Part shown: positions 8,049-15,965 of the stretch, one piece after another | Layout of the letters: every line of letters begins with the position of its first letter | How positions within the stretch are numbered: the first letter of the stretch is position 1 | Assembly (NCBI GenBank): GCA_947588205.1 | Contig: CANPYG010000015.1 | Location: 1 to 39,309 of the forward strand | Direction of reading: 5' to 3' | From: an uncultured Acetatifactor sp. | Lineage (GTDB): Bacteria; Bacillota; Clostridia; Lachnospirales; Lachnospiraceae | DNA: 39,309 bases | Program-made: the position numbers and the translations under genes | The notes under the pieces: generated by a model | The model's database searches: none | What the model saw: only the letters and a program-made list of their open reading frames with translations | What the model was told of the DNA's origin: nothing

Positions 8049-10610
8049 ATGAAAAGAAAGACCTTTGGTTTGATCTTGCTTGTGGTCCTTTGCCTGTTCG
8101 CCCTGTGGGGGCTGAGGAAGCTTCCTTCCCTACAGCTTCATGCGGAGACGGTTCCCCGGGAGGCTTCTGTGGAACAGGCGGCGGCAAAAGGCAGCTTTGA
8201 AGCGGACAGCGGGGTTGTGCTGGCTGCGGAAACCCAGACAAGGGAGCTGTATCTGGATACCGGCACCCTGGATTTCCGGGTTGAGGACAAAAAGACGGGA
8301 ACCTCCCTTTCCGCCCTGAAGTTCCAGGGAAGCGCGGAGGATGAATCCCCCCTGCGGATCACCTTCGTAGGGGAAGACGGTACCTTTTTAAACTGGAATG
8401 CTTATGAATATTGTATCAAGTATCAGACCTATACCCTGGAGCAGATTGAAAACGGTTTCCGGATGAACCTGAATCTGAAAGAATCCGACTCCAACCGGAT
8501 CAATGAATATGTGCCCCAGAAGATATCCATTGAGCGCTATGAACAGAGATTTGTCCAGGATCTTGCGGATAAGGTGGAGGAAGGAGCCGTCAGCGAGGAG
8601 GAGGCAGAAATCTATCGGGTGGCCCTTTCCCTGGTCTATGGGATCAATAAACAGGAGAATTGTTATTATAACAAGCTTTCCCTGGCGCCTCCCATCAGCA
8701 CGGTGAACCAGATCGTCCGCCTGACCAAGCTGGTGGGCTATACCACGGAAGAACTGATGGAGGATAACGCAGAATTTGGAATCACCGTTACCATAGAGGA
8801 GCCGGCAAGCTTCTTAATCCCTGTGGAGGTGGTGCTGGACGGGGAGGATCTGGTGGTCAGCGTCAATACGGATGCCATCGTCAATGAGAATCCCTATTAT
8901 ACCCTGACCAGACTGGAGCTTCTGCCCTGTCTGGGGGCGGCTTCTGTGGAGGAGGCCGAAGAGGGTTATATTTTCGTACCCGACGGCTGCGGGGCCCTGC
9001 TTTCACTGAACCATTTTAATCCCAGCTACGGCACCTACAGCAGGGCGGTCTATGACAACACCTATTACAATGATTACTATTATATGCCTTCTTACCCGGA
9101 AACCCTGCATATGCCGGTATTCGGGATGTACTATGAGGGAGGCTCGAGGGGGAGCGGCGGCTTCCTGGCCATTATCGAGGAAGGGGACGACATCGCCTCC
9201 ATCACAGCTACCCTGGCCTCCGCGGATACGGGAAGCGGGGGAAGCGTTTATAACCGGGTTTATTCGGGGCTGGATGTGTCCAAGTACGCCCAGGTGAGCA
9301 TCCTGGGTCCCTATGACAGCAGCGGAGGCCTGTTCTTAGAGAGTACGGGCACTCTGCATACGAATTACAAGGTGAGGTATAAGCTTTATACGGAGCAGAC
9401 GGATTACTATGAATTCGCCTCCGCCTATCGGGATTATCTGATGGAAAAATACGGGCTTACCCCCCATTACGGGGATCAGGCGAAGCTGTATCTGGAAGCC
9501 ACGGGAGCCCTGTCGGTGACGGAACGGATTCTGGGGCTTCCCTATGAGAAAACCATTTCCATGACGACCTACCGTCAGCTGGAAGAGATCCTGGAGGATC
9601 TGGCGGAATATCCCCTGACAGTGTCCTATCTGGGGATGTTCGACGGGGGCCTGGACCATAAGCTGATGAACCATGGGAAGCTTTCTTCTGTCAATGGGTC
9701 CGCAAAGGATCTGAAGGCGCTTCGGGAAACCGCCGCGGACAATGGCCAGGAGCTTTTCTGGCAGGTGGATTTCACCAATGTCTATCAGAATGGGAACGGT
9801 TTCCAGGCCAAGACCCATGCCTCCTATAACTTTAACGATGATCCCATTGAACTTTACCGATATTCCAGGGCCACGGGGATTTTCGTCGAGGGAACGGGAA
9901 ACCACTTTATCTTAAGCCCGAAATACCTTTCCGGCGTGGTGGAGGATTTCCTGAAGAAAACCGGGGATTATGAGGGATTCTACGTGGAGGATCTGGCGAA
10001 GGGATATTACGCCGACTACAACAGGAAAGCCATGATTTCCCCCATGCAGGCCCAGAAGCTGGCGGAGGAAAACCTGGGGAAGCTGTCTGAAGGACATAAG
10101 CTGGCCCTGAACAATCCGGAGATCGATAAAATAGCCTATGGATCCTATGCGGTGAATATCGCCAGGGAAAGCAGCGGTTATGGCGCCATCGAGGCAGAAA
10201 TCCCCTTCCGGCAGCTGGTGATGAACGGGCTGATCGATTACACTACGGTGAATGTGAATGAAAGCGGTATCCAGGAGGATTATTTCCTGCTCCAGGCGTT
10301 GGAGCTGGGAAGCAGCCCCAAGTTCACCATCACCGGCAGAAACCTGGATGTGCTGAAAAATACGGAGCATTCCGATTTCATTTCCAGGGAATACGGCAGG
10401 ATCGCCCAGGATATCAAGGATTTGTATGACAAATATGAAGAAGCCTTTGCCGGGATCCAGTGCATGGAGATCGCGGGGCACCGTCTTCTGGCGGACGGGG
10501 TTTTTGAAACCACCTACGCCAACGGCGTCAGGGTCATGGTCAATTACAATATGTTTTCCGTCACAGTGGAAGAACAGGAGCTTAAGCCCCTTGGCTATCT
10601 GATCCGGTAG
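8049..10610 (+). CDS. DUF5696 domain-containing exported protein
   Basis: About 853 aa. ATG 8049 is preferred over the in-frame GTG at 8037, because GGTGGTGAG just upstream can serve as ribosome site. A signal/anchor segment covers residues ~5-25 (FGLILLVVLCLFALWGL). The mature part starts with a beta-rich domain ('YLDTGTLDFRVEDKKTGTSL...'). It continues with 'YIFVPDGCGALLSLNHFNPSYGTYSRAVYDN' and a second half that looks like an alpha/beta barrel ('LPLTVSYLGMFDGGLDHKLMNHGKLS', 'ELFWQVDFTNVYQNG', 'GFYVEDLAKGYYADYNRKAMIS'). The overall shape is that of the DUF5696 family, which I know from sugar-transport operons of Paenibacillus and clostridia. The barrel hints at a degenerate or unrecognised glycosidase facing outside, but I see no diagnostic catalytic pair. 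Confidence 0.72.
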   Translation: MKRKTFGLILLVVLCLFALWGLRKLPSLQLHAETVPREASVEQAAAKGSFEADSGVVLAAETQTRELYLDTGTLDFRVEDKKTGTSLSALKFQGSAEDESPLRITFVGEDGTFLNWNAYEYCIKYQTYTLEQIENGFRMNLNLKESDSNRINEYVPQKISIERYEQRFVQDLADKVEEGAVSEEEAEIYRVALSLVYGINKQENCYYNKLSLAPPISTVNQIVRLTKLVGYTTEELMEDNAEFGITVTIEEPASFLIPVEVVLDGEDLVVSVNTDAIVNENPYYTLTRLELLPCLGAASVEEAEEGYIFVPDGCGALLSLNHFNPSYGTYSRAVYDNTYYNDYYYMPSYPETLHMPVFGMYYEGGSRGSGGFLAIIEEGDDIASITATLASADTGSGGSVYNRVYSGLDVSKYAQVSILGPYDSSGGLFLESTGTLHTNYKVRYKLYTEQTDYYEFASAYRDYLMEKYGLTPHYGDQAKLYLEATGALSVTERILGLPYEKTISMTTYRQLEEILEDLAEYPLTVSYLGMFDGGLDHKLMNHGKLSSVNGSAKDLKALRETAADNGQELFWQVDFTNVYQNGNGFQAKTHASYNFNDDPIELYRYSRATGIFVEGTGNHFILSPKYLSGVVEDFLKKTGDYEGFYVEDLAKGYYADYNRKAMISPMQAQKLAEENLGKLSEGHKLALNNPEIDKIAYGSYAVNIARESSGYGAIEAEIPFRQLVMNGLIDYTTVNVNESGIQEDYFLLQALELGSSPKFTITGRNLDVLKNTEHSDFISREYGRIAQDIKDLYDKYEEAFAGIQCMEIAGHRLLADGVFETTYANGVRVMVNYNMFSVTVEEQELKPLGYLIR

Positions 10611-10626
10611 GAAGGAGGAGAGGAAA

Positions 10627-11526
10627 TTGAAGAAAATGAAATATCGCACCAGCAGGAGGGTGAACGGCTTTCTCTTTGTTTTGCCCTGGTTGATCGGCTT
10701 TATCACCTTTTTTGCAGTTCCGTTAAAAAATACGATTCTGTATTCCTTCAACAAGGTGGACGTGGGCGCCAGCGGAGGAATTGAGCTGGCCTTTAACGGT
10801 ATCCAGAATTTTGTGGATCTGTTTGTCAGCGAAGTCAGCACGGACAACCAGCCCCTGCAGCGTATTTTCTTTACGGAGAATGTGAACATCTTCACCAACC
10901 TCCCGCTGATCGTCATCTTCAGCCTTTTCCTGGCGCTGTTGGCCAACGCCGATTTCAAGGGACGGGGGATCGTCAGGATCATCTTCTTCCTGCCCATTGT
11001 GCTGGGCCTGCCCCTGATCGTGGAATGGACGGCGGACAGCGCCGGCAGGAACATGATTGAATCCGCCAGCGGCGGTATGTTCGGAGCCAGAATGGGGGCG
11101 CAGCTTTTGTTGGAATATACCTTCCTGCCGAAGGGGGTGATCTCCTTCCTGTCAGGGGTCCTGGGCAACATCTTCCAGCTTTTCACCAGGACGGGGGTGC
11201 AGACCATGATCTTCTTAGCCGGGCTTCAGTCCATCAGCCCCTCCCATTACGAGGTGGCGAAAATTGAAGGGGCCACGGCGTATGAAACCTTCTGGAAGGT
11301 GACCCTGCCCCTTTTATCCAATGTGGTGGTGTTCGCGGTGATCTATACGATGATCGACCTGTTCCTGAATTCCACCCTGACGGAGGAAATCTATAATTTC
11401 GCTTTTGTAAAGAGCAAGATCGGCGTGGGCTCCGCCCTGTCGGTGGTTTATATGCTGAATGTGCTGGTGGTGCTGGGAATCGTATTATTATTCTTGAAGG
11501 CGGTGAATTGCATTGAGAAAAACTAA
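10627..11526 (+). CDS. Sugar ABC transporter permease, MalF type (pair B), TTG start
   Basis: 299 aa. A very strong ribosome site (AAGGAGGAGAGG, 10612-10623) is spaced properly for TTG 10627 but too far from the next in-frame ATG (10636), so the TTG start is preferred. It has six hydrophobic segments and an EAA motif YEVAKIEGATAYETFWKVTLPLL near residues 210-235. It is clearly diverged from the pair A permease, so this is a second importer rather than a recent duplication. No dedicated binding protein follows; the Ig-tailed binding protein at the window start is the likeliest partner. Confidence 0.9.
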   Translation: MKKMKYRTSRRVNGFLFVLPWLIGFITFFAVPLKNTILYSFNKVDVGASGGIELAFNGIQNFVDLFVSEVSTDNQPLQRIFFTENVNIFTNLPLIVIFSLFLALLANADFKGRGIVRIIFFLPIVLGLPLIVEWTADSAGRNMIESASGGMFGARMGAQLLLEYTFLPKGVISFLSGVLGNIFQLFTRTGVQTMIFLAGLQSISPSHYEVAKIEGATAYETFWKVTLPLLSNVVVFAVIYTMIDLFLNSTLTEEIYNFAFVKSKIGVGSALSVVYMLNVLVVLGIVLLFLKAVNCIEKN

Positions 11527-12505
11527 GACAGCAGCGAAAATGGATTCTGCATTAATGAAGAGTAAAGCCCGCAGGCTCTTGATCAACCTGTTTCTGGCAA
11601 GTCTGATCATCGGCATCTGCTTCGCCATTCTGTATCCGATCCTGACGCTTTTGCCCATGATCTTTACCGATCTGCGGGAACTGGGGGCGCCGGACTCCAT
11701 CTGGATCCCCAGCAAGTTCGGGGTGAACAGCATTGAATTCGTGTTCCGCTCCATCCTGCAGGGAAAGCCGGTCATTATCCTGCAGTCCTTGTTATATGCC
11801 TTTTCCATCTGCGCCATCCAGGTGTTCATGTCCGCCATGGCGGGATACGCCCTGGCCAGGACGGATTTCAAAGGAAGGAATATCGTCTTTTTCCTGGTGA
11901 TCTTTGTATTCCTGATCCCCAGGCAGTCCTTCCTGATTACCCAGTACTTGCATTTTAAGCATTTTGACGTGCTTGGACTCTTTCAGCTGTTTCTGGGTCA
12001 TGATGTAGATCTGATCAACCAGCCCATCACCCTGTACCTGTTGGCAATTTTCGGGTTCAGCGTCAACCAGAGCCTCTTTATCTTCATTTTCCGGCAGGCT
12101 TTCATGGGCATGCCCCAGGAACTGGAGGACGCGGCCATGATCGACGGCGCTGGCTTCTACCGTACCTATTTCAAGGTAATGCTGCCCAATGCGGTTCCCA
12201 CCATCCTGACGGTGGCGGTGTTAGCCTTTGTCTGGGCTTACGGGGATACTTATTATACCAATTATTTCCATACGGACGGTCCTTATTTCGGGGTGATCAT
12301 TGACAAGACCTTCAAGGACGCCAACAACTGGTATATCAACAACCAGGCGAGACAGTGGTTCGATACGGCGGATACCAACGAGCTGGCCTTCGAGGCCCTG
12401 AAGCAGGCTTCCATCCTCACCTTCCTGACGCCCCTTCTGATCATTTATTTCTTCGTACAGAAGCGGCTTGTGGAGAATCTGGACCGTGCCGGCATCGTGG
12501 GATGA
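11513..12505 (+). CDS. Carbohydrate ABC transporter permease, MalG type (pair B)
   Basis: 330 aa. It begins at TTG 11513 inside the last codons of the previous gene (14-nt overlap), with AAGGCGGTG upstream. ATG 11540 is an alternative that would remove nine residues. It has six hydrophobic segments and the EAA loop LEDAAMIDGAGFYRTYFKVMLPNAVPTI near residues 200-230. It is slightly longer than usual MalG proteins because of an extra stretch before the last membrane segment ('IIDKTFKDANNWYINNQARQWFDTADTNELAFEALKQ'). The overlap with its partner indicates tight cotranslation. Confidence 0.9.
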   Translation: MRKTKTAAKMDSALMKSKARRLLINLFLASLIIGICFAILYPILTLLPMIFTDLRELGAPDSIWIPSKFGVNSIEFVFRSILQGKPVIILQSLLYAFSICAIQVFMSAMAGYALARTDFKGRNIVFFLVIFVFLIPRQSFLITQYLHFKHFDVLGLFQLFLGHDVDLINQPITLYLLAIFGFSVNQSLFIFIFRQAFMGMPQELEDAAMIDGAGFYRTYFKVMLPNAVPTILTVAVLAFVWAYGDTYYTNYFHTDGPYFGVIIDKTFKDANNWYINNQARQWFDTADTNELAFEALKQASILTFLTPLLIIYFFVQKRLVENLDRAGIVG

Positions 12506-12571
12506 GAGGGAGAAGAAAGCGGCGTCTTCGGATGCTTTGGTGCAAACCTGAGAAGGAATGGAGGAAAGGGT

Positions 12572-14881
12572 ATGCGGGATAAGAGAAGGCCTGGGGGAAA
12601 ACTGTTGCGGATCGGCGGTATGCTGCTTGCCCTGGTTTTCCTGACGGCCTGCGGCAGGGAAGAGTCTGAAACCGGGAAGGACACGGTGGTCAACAAAGCG
12701 CCCCAGGAGGATACGGCCGGGCAGGAGACAGGAAGCGGTAAAACGCCCCAGGAGGGTACGATGGATCAGGGGGAGGCGCTTCCGGGTCTTAAGGAAAACA
12801 GAAGCCTATATGAGAAAAATACCCTAAGCGTGAAGCAGGAGGATGGTTTCTGGAAGATCGCCAACGGTGAGTTCTGTCTGGATTATGATATCCAGGGAGG
12901 AAGCTATGCTTTCCGCACCGGAAAGGAAGGGGCAGAAACCATTCTGGACGCCATATCCGCCAGGGCAGTGTTAAAGGATGGCACGGAGGTGACTACCGGG
13001 CTGCTTATGCGGGATCCCCTGGAGGGAATCCAGGTTTCGGAAATCGAGGACGGCTTCGGCACGGGCATCAAGGTGGAGATTCAGAACCATGGAGATGCCC
13101 AGCAGGGGCTGCCGGATCTGCTCCAGCGCTTCTATGTCTATGAGAATCTGCCTTATTTCCTGAGCGAGGCGGTGGCAGTGGGGGAGCAGGAGCTTTCCAC
13201 CAATTATATCGCCCCCATCTTTGCGGGTAAAGGAGACTATAAGAGCAGCATCCTGGCTTCCTTCGGGGAGGAGGACAGATTCTTGTTCGTGCCCTTCGAC
13301 AATGACGCTTATGTGCGGTATGAATCCAAACCGATCATTGCGGCCTCCGACAGCTATGAGGTCACCGCCGTATTTGACAACGAAAGCCGCCGGGGGATCG
13401 TGGCGGGCTCCGTGACCCATGATACCTGGAAGACCGGGATCAAGGTGCGGCAGGGGGGCATGAACGTCGTTGTGGAATTCTCGGTGTACGGAGGGGTCAC
13501 CTCCCCCCAGACCAGGGATACCCTGCCCCATGGCTATGTGAGCGGGCGGGAAGTAACGTCTCCCAGGGTTTTTGTGGGCTGCTTTGAGGATTACCGGGAC
13601 GGTCTGGAAGCCTACGGGACGGCCAATGGTATTATCGCTCCTCCCCTGGAATGGGATCATGGAGTTCCCATGGGGTGGAACAGCTGGTCTGCGGTGGCGG
13701 ATAAGGTGAATTATGAGATTTACACGGATGCTTCCGATTTTGTAAAGGAATATCTCCAGGATAACAGCTTCAGCGAGGACGGGGTGGTATACATCAATTT
13801 CGATTCCTTCTGGGACAATCTTTCGGAGAAGGAACTGAAGGATGCGGCGCAGTATGTGAGGGACAACGGGCAGATCCCGGGCATCTACATGACGCCCTTC
13901 GCCTATTGGAACACGGCTCCCTCCGGCGCGGTGCCGGGAACGAATAACCGGTACGGATGGCTGGATGTGGTGCTGAAGGATGAGGAGGGAGTGATATTGC
14001 CTCCCGTGGACGGGGCACTGTCCGTCGATCCGACCCATCCGGGAATTTTGATGAATCTGGAATATCAGCTGAACCGGTTCCGGGAATGGGGATTTTCCTA
14101 TGTGAAAATGGACTTTATGAGCCATGGCGCCAGGGAAGGACATTTTTATGAGGAGGGAATCACCACGGGGATCCAGGCCTATAACTATGGGCTTCAGAAG
14201 ATCCACGAGGTTCTGAAGGAGGAATTGGAGAAGCAGGAATTTTTCATCAGCTTTTCCATTGCCCCCATTTTCCCCGGTCAGTACGCCCATGGAAGGCGGA
14301 TTTCCTGCGATGTGTTCGGCACCATCGATTCCACGGAATATCAGCTGAATTCCCTGACCTATGGCTGGTGGCTAAATGGAACGGTTTATCCCTTTTGCGA
14401 CCCGGATCACATTGTCCTTTACAACAGCTTTAACCACAGGCAGGAGATTTTGTTCAACGAGGGCTTAAGCCGGTACATATCCGCTGCCATCACAGGGACC
14501 GTGATGATCGACAGCGACGACCTTCGGATGCGCAAGGCCAGGGAGAGGGTGGTGGAGATCCTCACCAATGAGGAGATCAACGCGGTGGCCAAGAAGGGGG
14601 AGGCTTTCCGTCCCGTAGAGGGAGATACCGGGGACAGGGCCTGCGATACCTTCGTCCGGTACGAGGAAGAAGAGGAGGCGCTGTATCTGGCGGTATTTAA
14701 TTTCAGCGCCTCTGAGACGAAGACCATGGTCCTTGACCTGGAACGGATCGGGCTGGACGCCTCGCTGTCCTATGAGATGTACGACCTATGGTCGGGGGAA
14801 ACGGCGGAGGTATCCGACGGATATGAGATCTATCTGGAAGAGGCCCAGCCGAAGCTGCTTCGGCTGCGGGCCAGGGAATAA
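12572..14881 (+). CDS. Lipoprotein glycoside hydrolase of clan GH-D (alpha-galactosidase-like)
   Basis: 769 aa. Signal peptide with lipobox LTAC places the lipidated cysteine at residue 27; a Gly/Thr/Gln-rich linker follows to ~residue 75, so the enzyme sits on the cell surface. An N-terminal beta-sandwich (residues ~80-340) precedes an (alpha/beta)8 barrel that starts at 'DHGVPMGWNSW' and continues 'VVYINFDSFWDNL', 'GQIPGIYMTPFAYW', 'FSYVKMDFMSHG', 'RRISCDVFGTIDS' and 'FCDPDHIVLYN'. By comparison with GH27/GH36, D514 (in KMD) is the candidate nucleophile and D580 (in SCD) the candidate acid/base. A C-terminal beta domain ends the protein. Substrate is probably a terminal alpha-Gal or alpha-GalNAc residue, but the spacing differs from standard GH27 and GH36 and the exact family is uncertain. 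Its closest visible relative is the cytoplasmic paralogue at 15962. Confidence 0.75.
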   Translation: MRDKRRPGGKLLRIGGMLLALVFLTACGREESETGKDTVVNKAPQEDTAGQETGSGKTPQEGTMDQGEALPGLKENRSLYEKNTLSVKQEDGFWKIANGEFCLDYDIQGGSYAFRTGKEGAETILDAISARAVLKDGTEVTTGLLMRDPLEGIQVSEIEDGFGTGIKVEIQNHGDAQQGLPDLLQRFYVYENLPYFLSEAVAVGEQELSTNYIAPIFAGKGDYKSSILASFGEEDRFLFVPFDNDAYVRYESKPIIAASDSYEVTAVFDNESRRGIVAGSVTHDTWKTGIKVRQGGMNVVVEFSVYGGVTSPQTRDTLPHGYVSGREVTSPRVFVGCFEDYRDGLEAYGTANGIIAPPLEWDHGVPMGWNSWSAVADKVNYEIYTDASDFVKEYLQDNSFSEDGVVYINFDSFWDNLSEKELKDAAQYVRDNGQIPGIYMTPFAYWNTAPSGAVPGTNNRYGWLDVVLKDEEGVILPPVDGALSVDPTHPGILMNLEYQLNRFREWGFSYVKMDFMSHGAREGHFYEEGITTGIQAYNYGLQKIHEVLKEELEKQEFFISFSIAPIFPGQYAHGRRISCDVFGTIDSTEYQLNSLTYGWWLNGTVYPFCDPDHIVLYNSFNHRQEILFNEGLSRYISAAITGTVMIDSDDLRMRKARERVVEILTNEEINAVAKKGEAFRPVEGDTGDRACDTFVRYEEEEEALYLAVFNFSASETKTMVLDLERIGLDASLSYEMYDLWSGETAEVSDGYEIYLEEAQPKLLRLRARE

Positions 14882-14909
14882 CAGGCATTTGAAAAGGAGG
14901 TTCCAAGGG

Positions 14910-15965
14910 ATGACAACGCAAGAGCTGATCAAGCCGGTTCCCGCCCTGACGCCGTCTGCAGGGCAGCTGGCGCAGATGAAACGGAAGTTCGGGATGTTCC
15001 TGCATTTCGGGGTGAACACCTTCGGCAATACGGAATGGTCTGACGGCAGTATTCCGGCAAAAAATTACTGCCCGGAAGGAATAGATGCTGAGCAATGGAT
15101 CCGGACTGCCTATGAGGCGGGCATGAATTTCGTGATTTTGGTGACGAAGCATCATGACGGGTTCTGCCTGTGGGATACCGACACCACCAGATACAGCGTC
15201 CGTTATTCGGGAAATCCCACGGACGTGGTGGACAGGGTTTCCAAAGCATGTGCGAAGTACGGCGTAAAGCTGGGGCTTTATTATTCCCTTTGGGACCGGA
15301 GCGCCAGAGAATATCAGAAGGACTTTGAAAACAGTTATTATCCCTATATGATGAAGCAGCTGACAGAGCTTCTGGATGGAAGGTATGGAGAGATTGTAGA
15401 GCTTTGGCTGGACGGACAGTGGGATAAAACCAGAAAGCAGTGGAAGCTGGATCAGATTTATGACGGGGTAAAGCGGCTGCAGCCCAACTGCCAGATCGGC
15501 GTAAACGGAACGGTAGGTGAAGATGACGACAGGGCGGCCATTTCAGAGGAACGTTTCCTCCCCGCTTTATGCCGGGAAGGAGATCCTCTTCGGATGTTCC
15601 CTTCTGATTTCCGGCTGTGGGATCCGCATCCCTGCAGAAAAGGGGATCCCAAAATATATACATTTCAAGGGGAAAAGTATTATCTTCCCTTCGAAATGAC
15701 GATTTGTTCCCGGGAAGGCTTCAGTTGGTTTTATTCGGATACCTATGAAGAGAAGCCCCTGATGGATACAGACCAGGTGGTCCGGGACTGCAGGAGGACG
15801 TTTGAAGAAAATAACATAGTGGTGATCAATCTGCCGCCCGACAAACGGGGCAGGCTTACGGAGGGCGATATCGCACATTTGCAGGAGATATCGGAGAAGC
15901 TTGGGCTTAGAAGACGGATAGAAGGATCTGAAAAAATAGATGACATTGCGAGGAGGACAAGATGA
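14910..15965 (+). CDS. GH29 alpha-L-fucosidase, cytoplasmic
   Basis: 351 aa. The open frame extends upstream to 14733 inside the previous gene, but ATG 14910 has a perfect AAGGAGG (14894-14900) at the right distance and the protein similarity begins there. No signal peptide. GH29 features in order: 'RKFGMFLHFGVNTFGNTEW', 'AGMNFVILVTKHHDGFCLWDT', 'KYGVKLGLYYSLWDR', 'ELLDGRYGEIVELWLDGQWD' and a C-terminal 'NNIVVINLPPDKRGRLTEGDI'. D168 in WLDG is the expected nucleophile. It lacks the C-terminal beta-sandwich of longer GH29 enzymes. Its stop overlaps the start of the next gene (ATGA), so the two are cotranslated. It would release L-fucose from imported oligosaccharides. Confidence 0.9.
   Translation: MTTQELIKPVPALTPSAGQLAQMKRKFGMFLHFGVNTFGNTEWSDGSIPAKNYCPEGIDAEQWIRTAYEAGMNFVILVTKHHDGFCLWDTDTTRYSVRYSGNPTDVVDRVSKACAKYGVKLGLYYSLWDRSAREYQKDFENSYYPYMMKQLTELLDGRYGEIVELWLDGQWDKTRKQWKLDQIYDGVKRLQPNCQIGVNGTVGEDDDRAAISEERFLPALCREGDPLRMFPSDFRLWDPHPCRKGDPKIYTFQGEKYYLPFEMTICSREGFSWFYSDTYEEKPLMDTDQVVRDCRRTFEENNIVVINLPPDKRGRLTEGDIAHLQEISEKLGLRRRIEGSEKIDDIARRTR

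Noticed and set aside
9912..11207. 431-codon open frame on the minus strand
   Set aside because: It is antisense to the DUF5696 and permease genes, has no ribosome site and no recognisable domain. Long antisense frames are expected in this GC-rich, codon-biased region.
12971..14290. 439-codon open frame on the minus strand
   Set aside because: It is a shadow of the lipoprotein GH-D gene with proline/histidine/arginine-rich translation and no start signals.
14733..14909. N-terminal extension of the GH29 fucosidase
   Set aside because: It lies inside the previous gene, has no fucosidase similarity, and the strong AAGGAGG marks ATG 14910.
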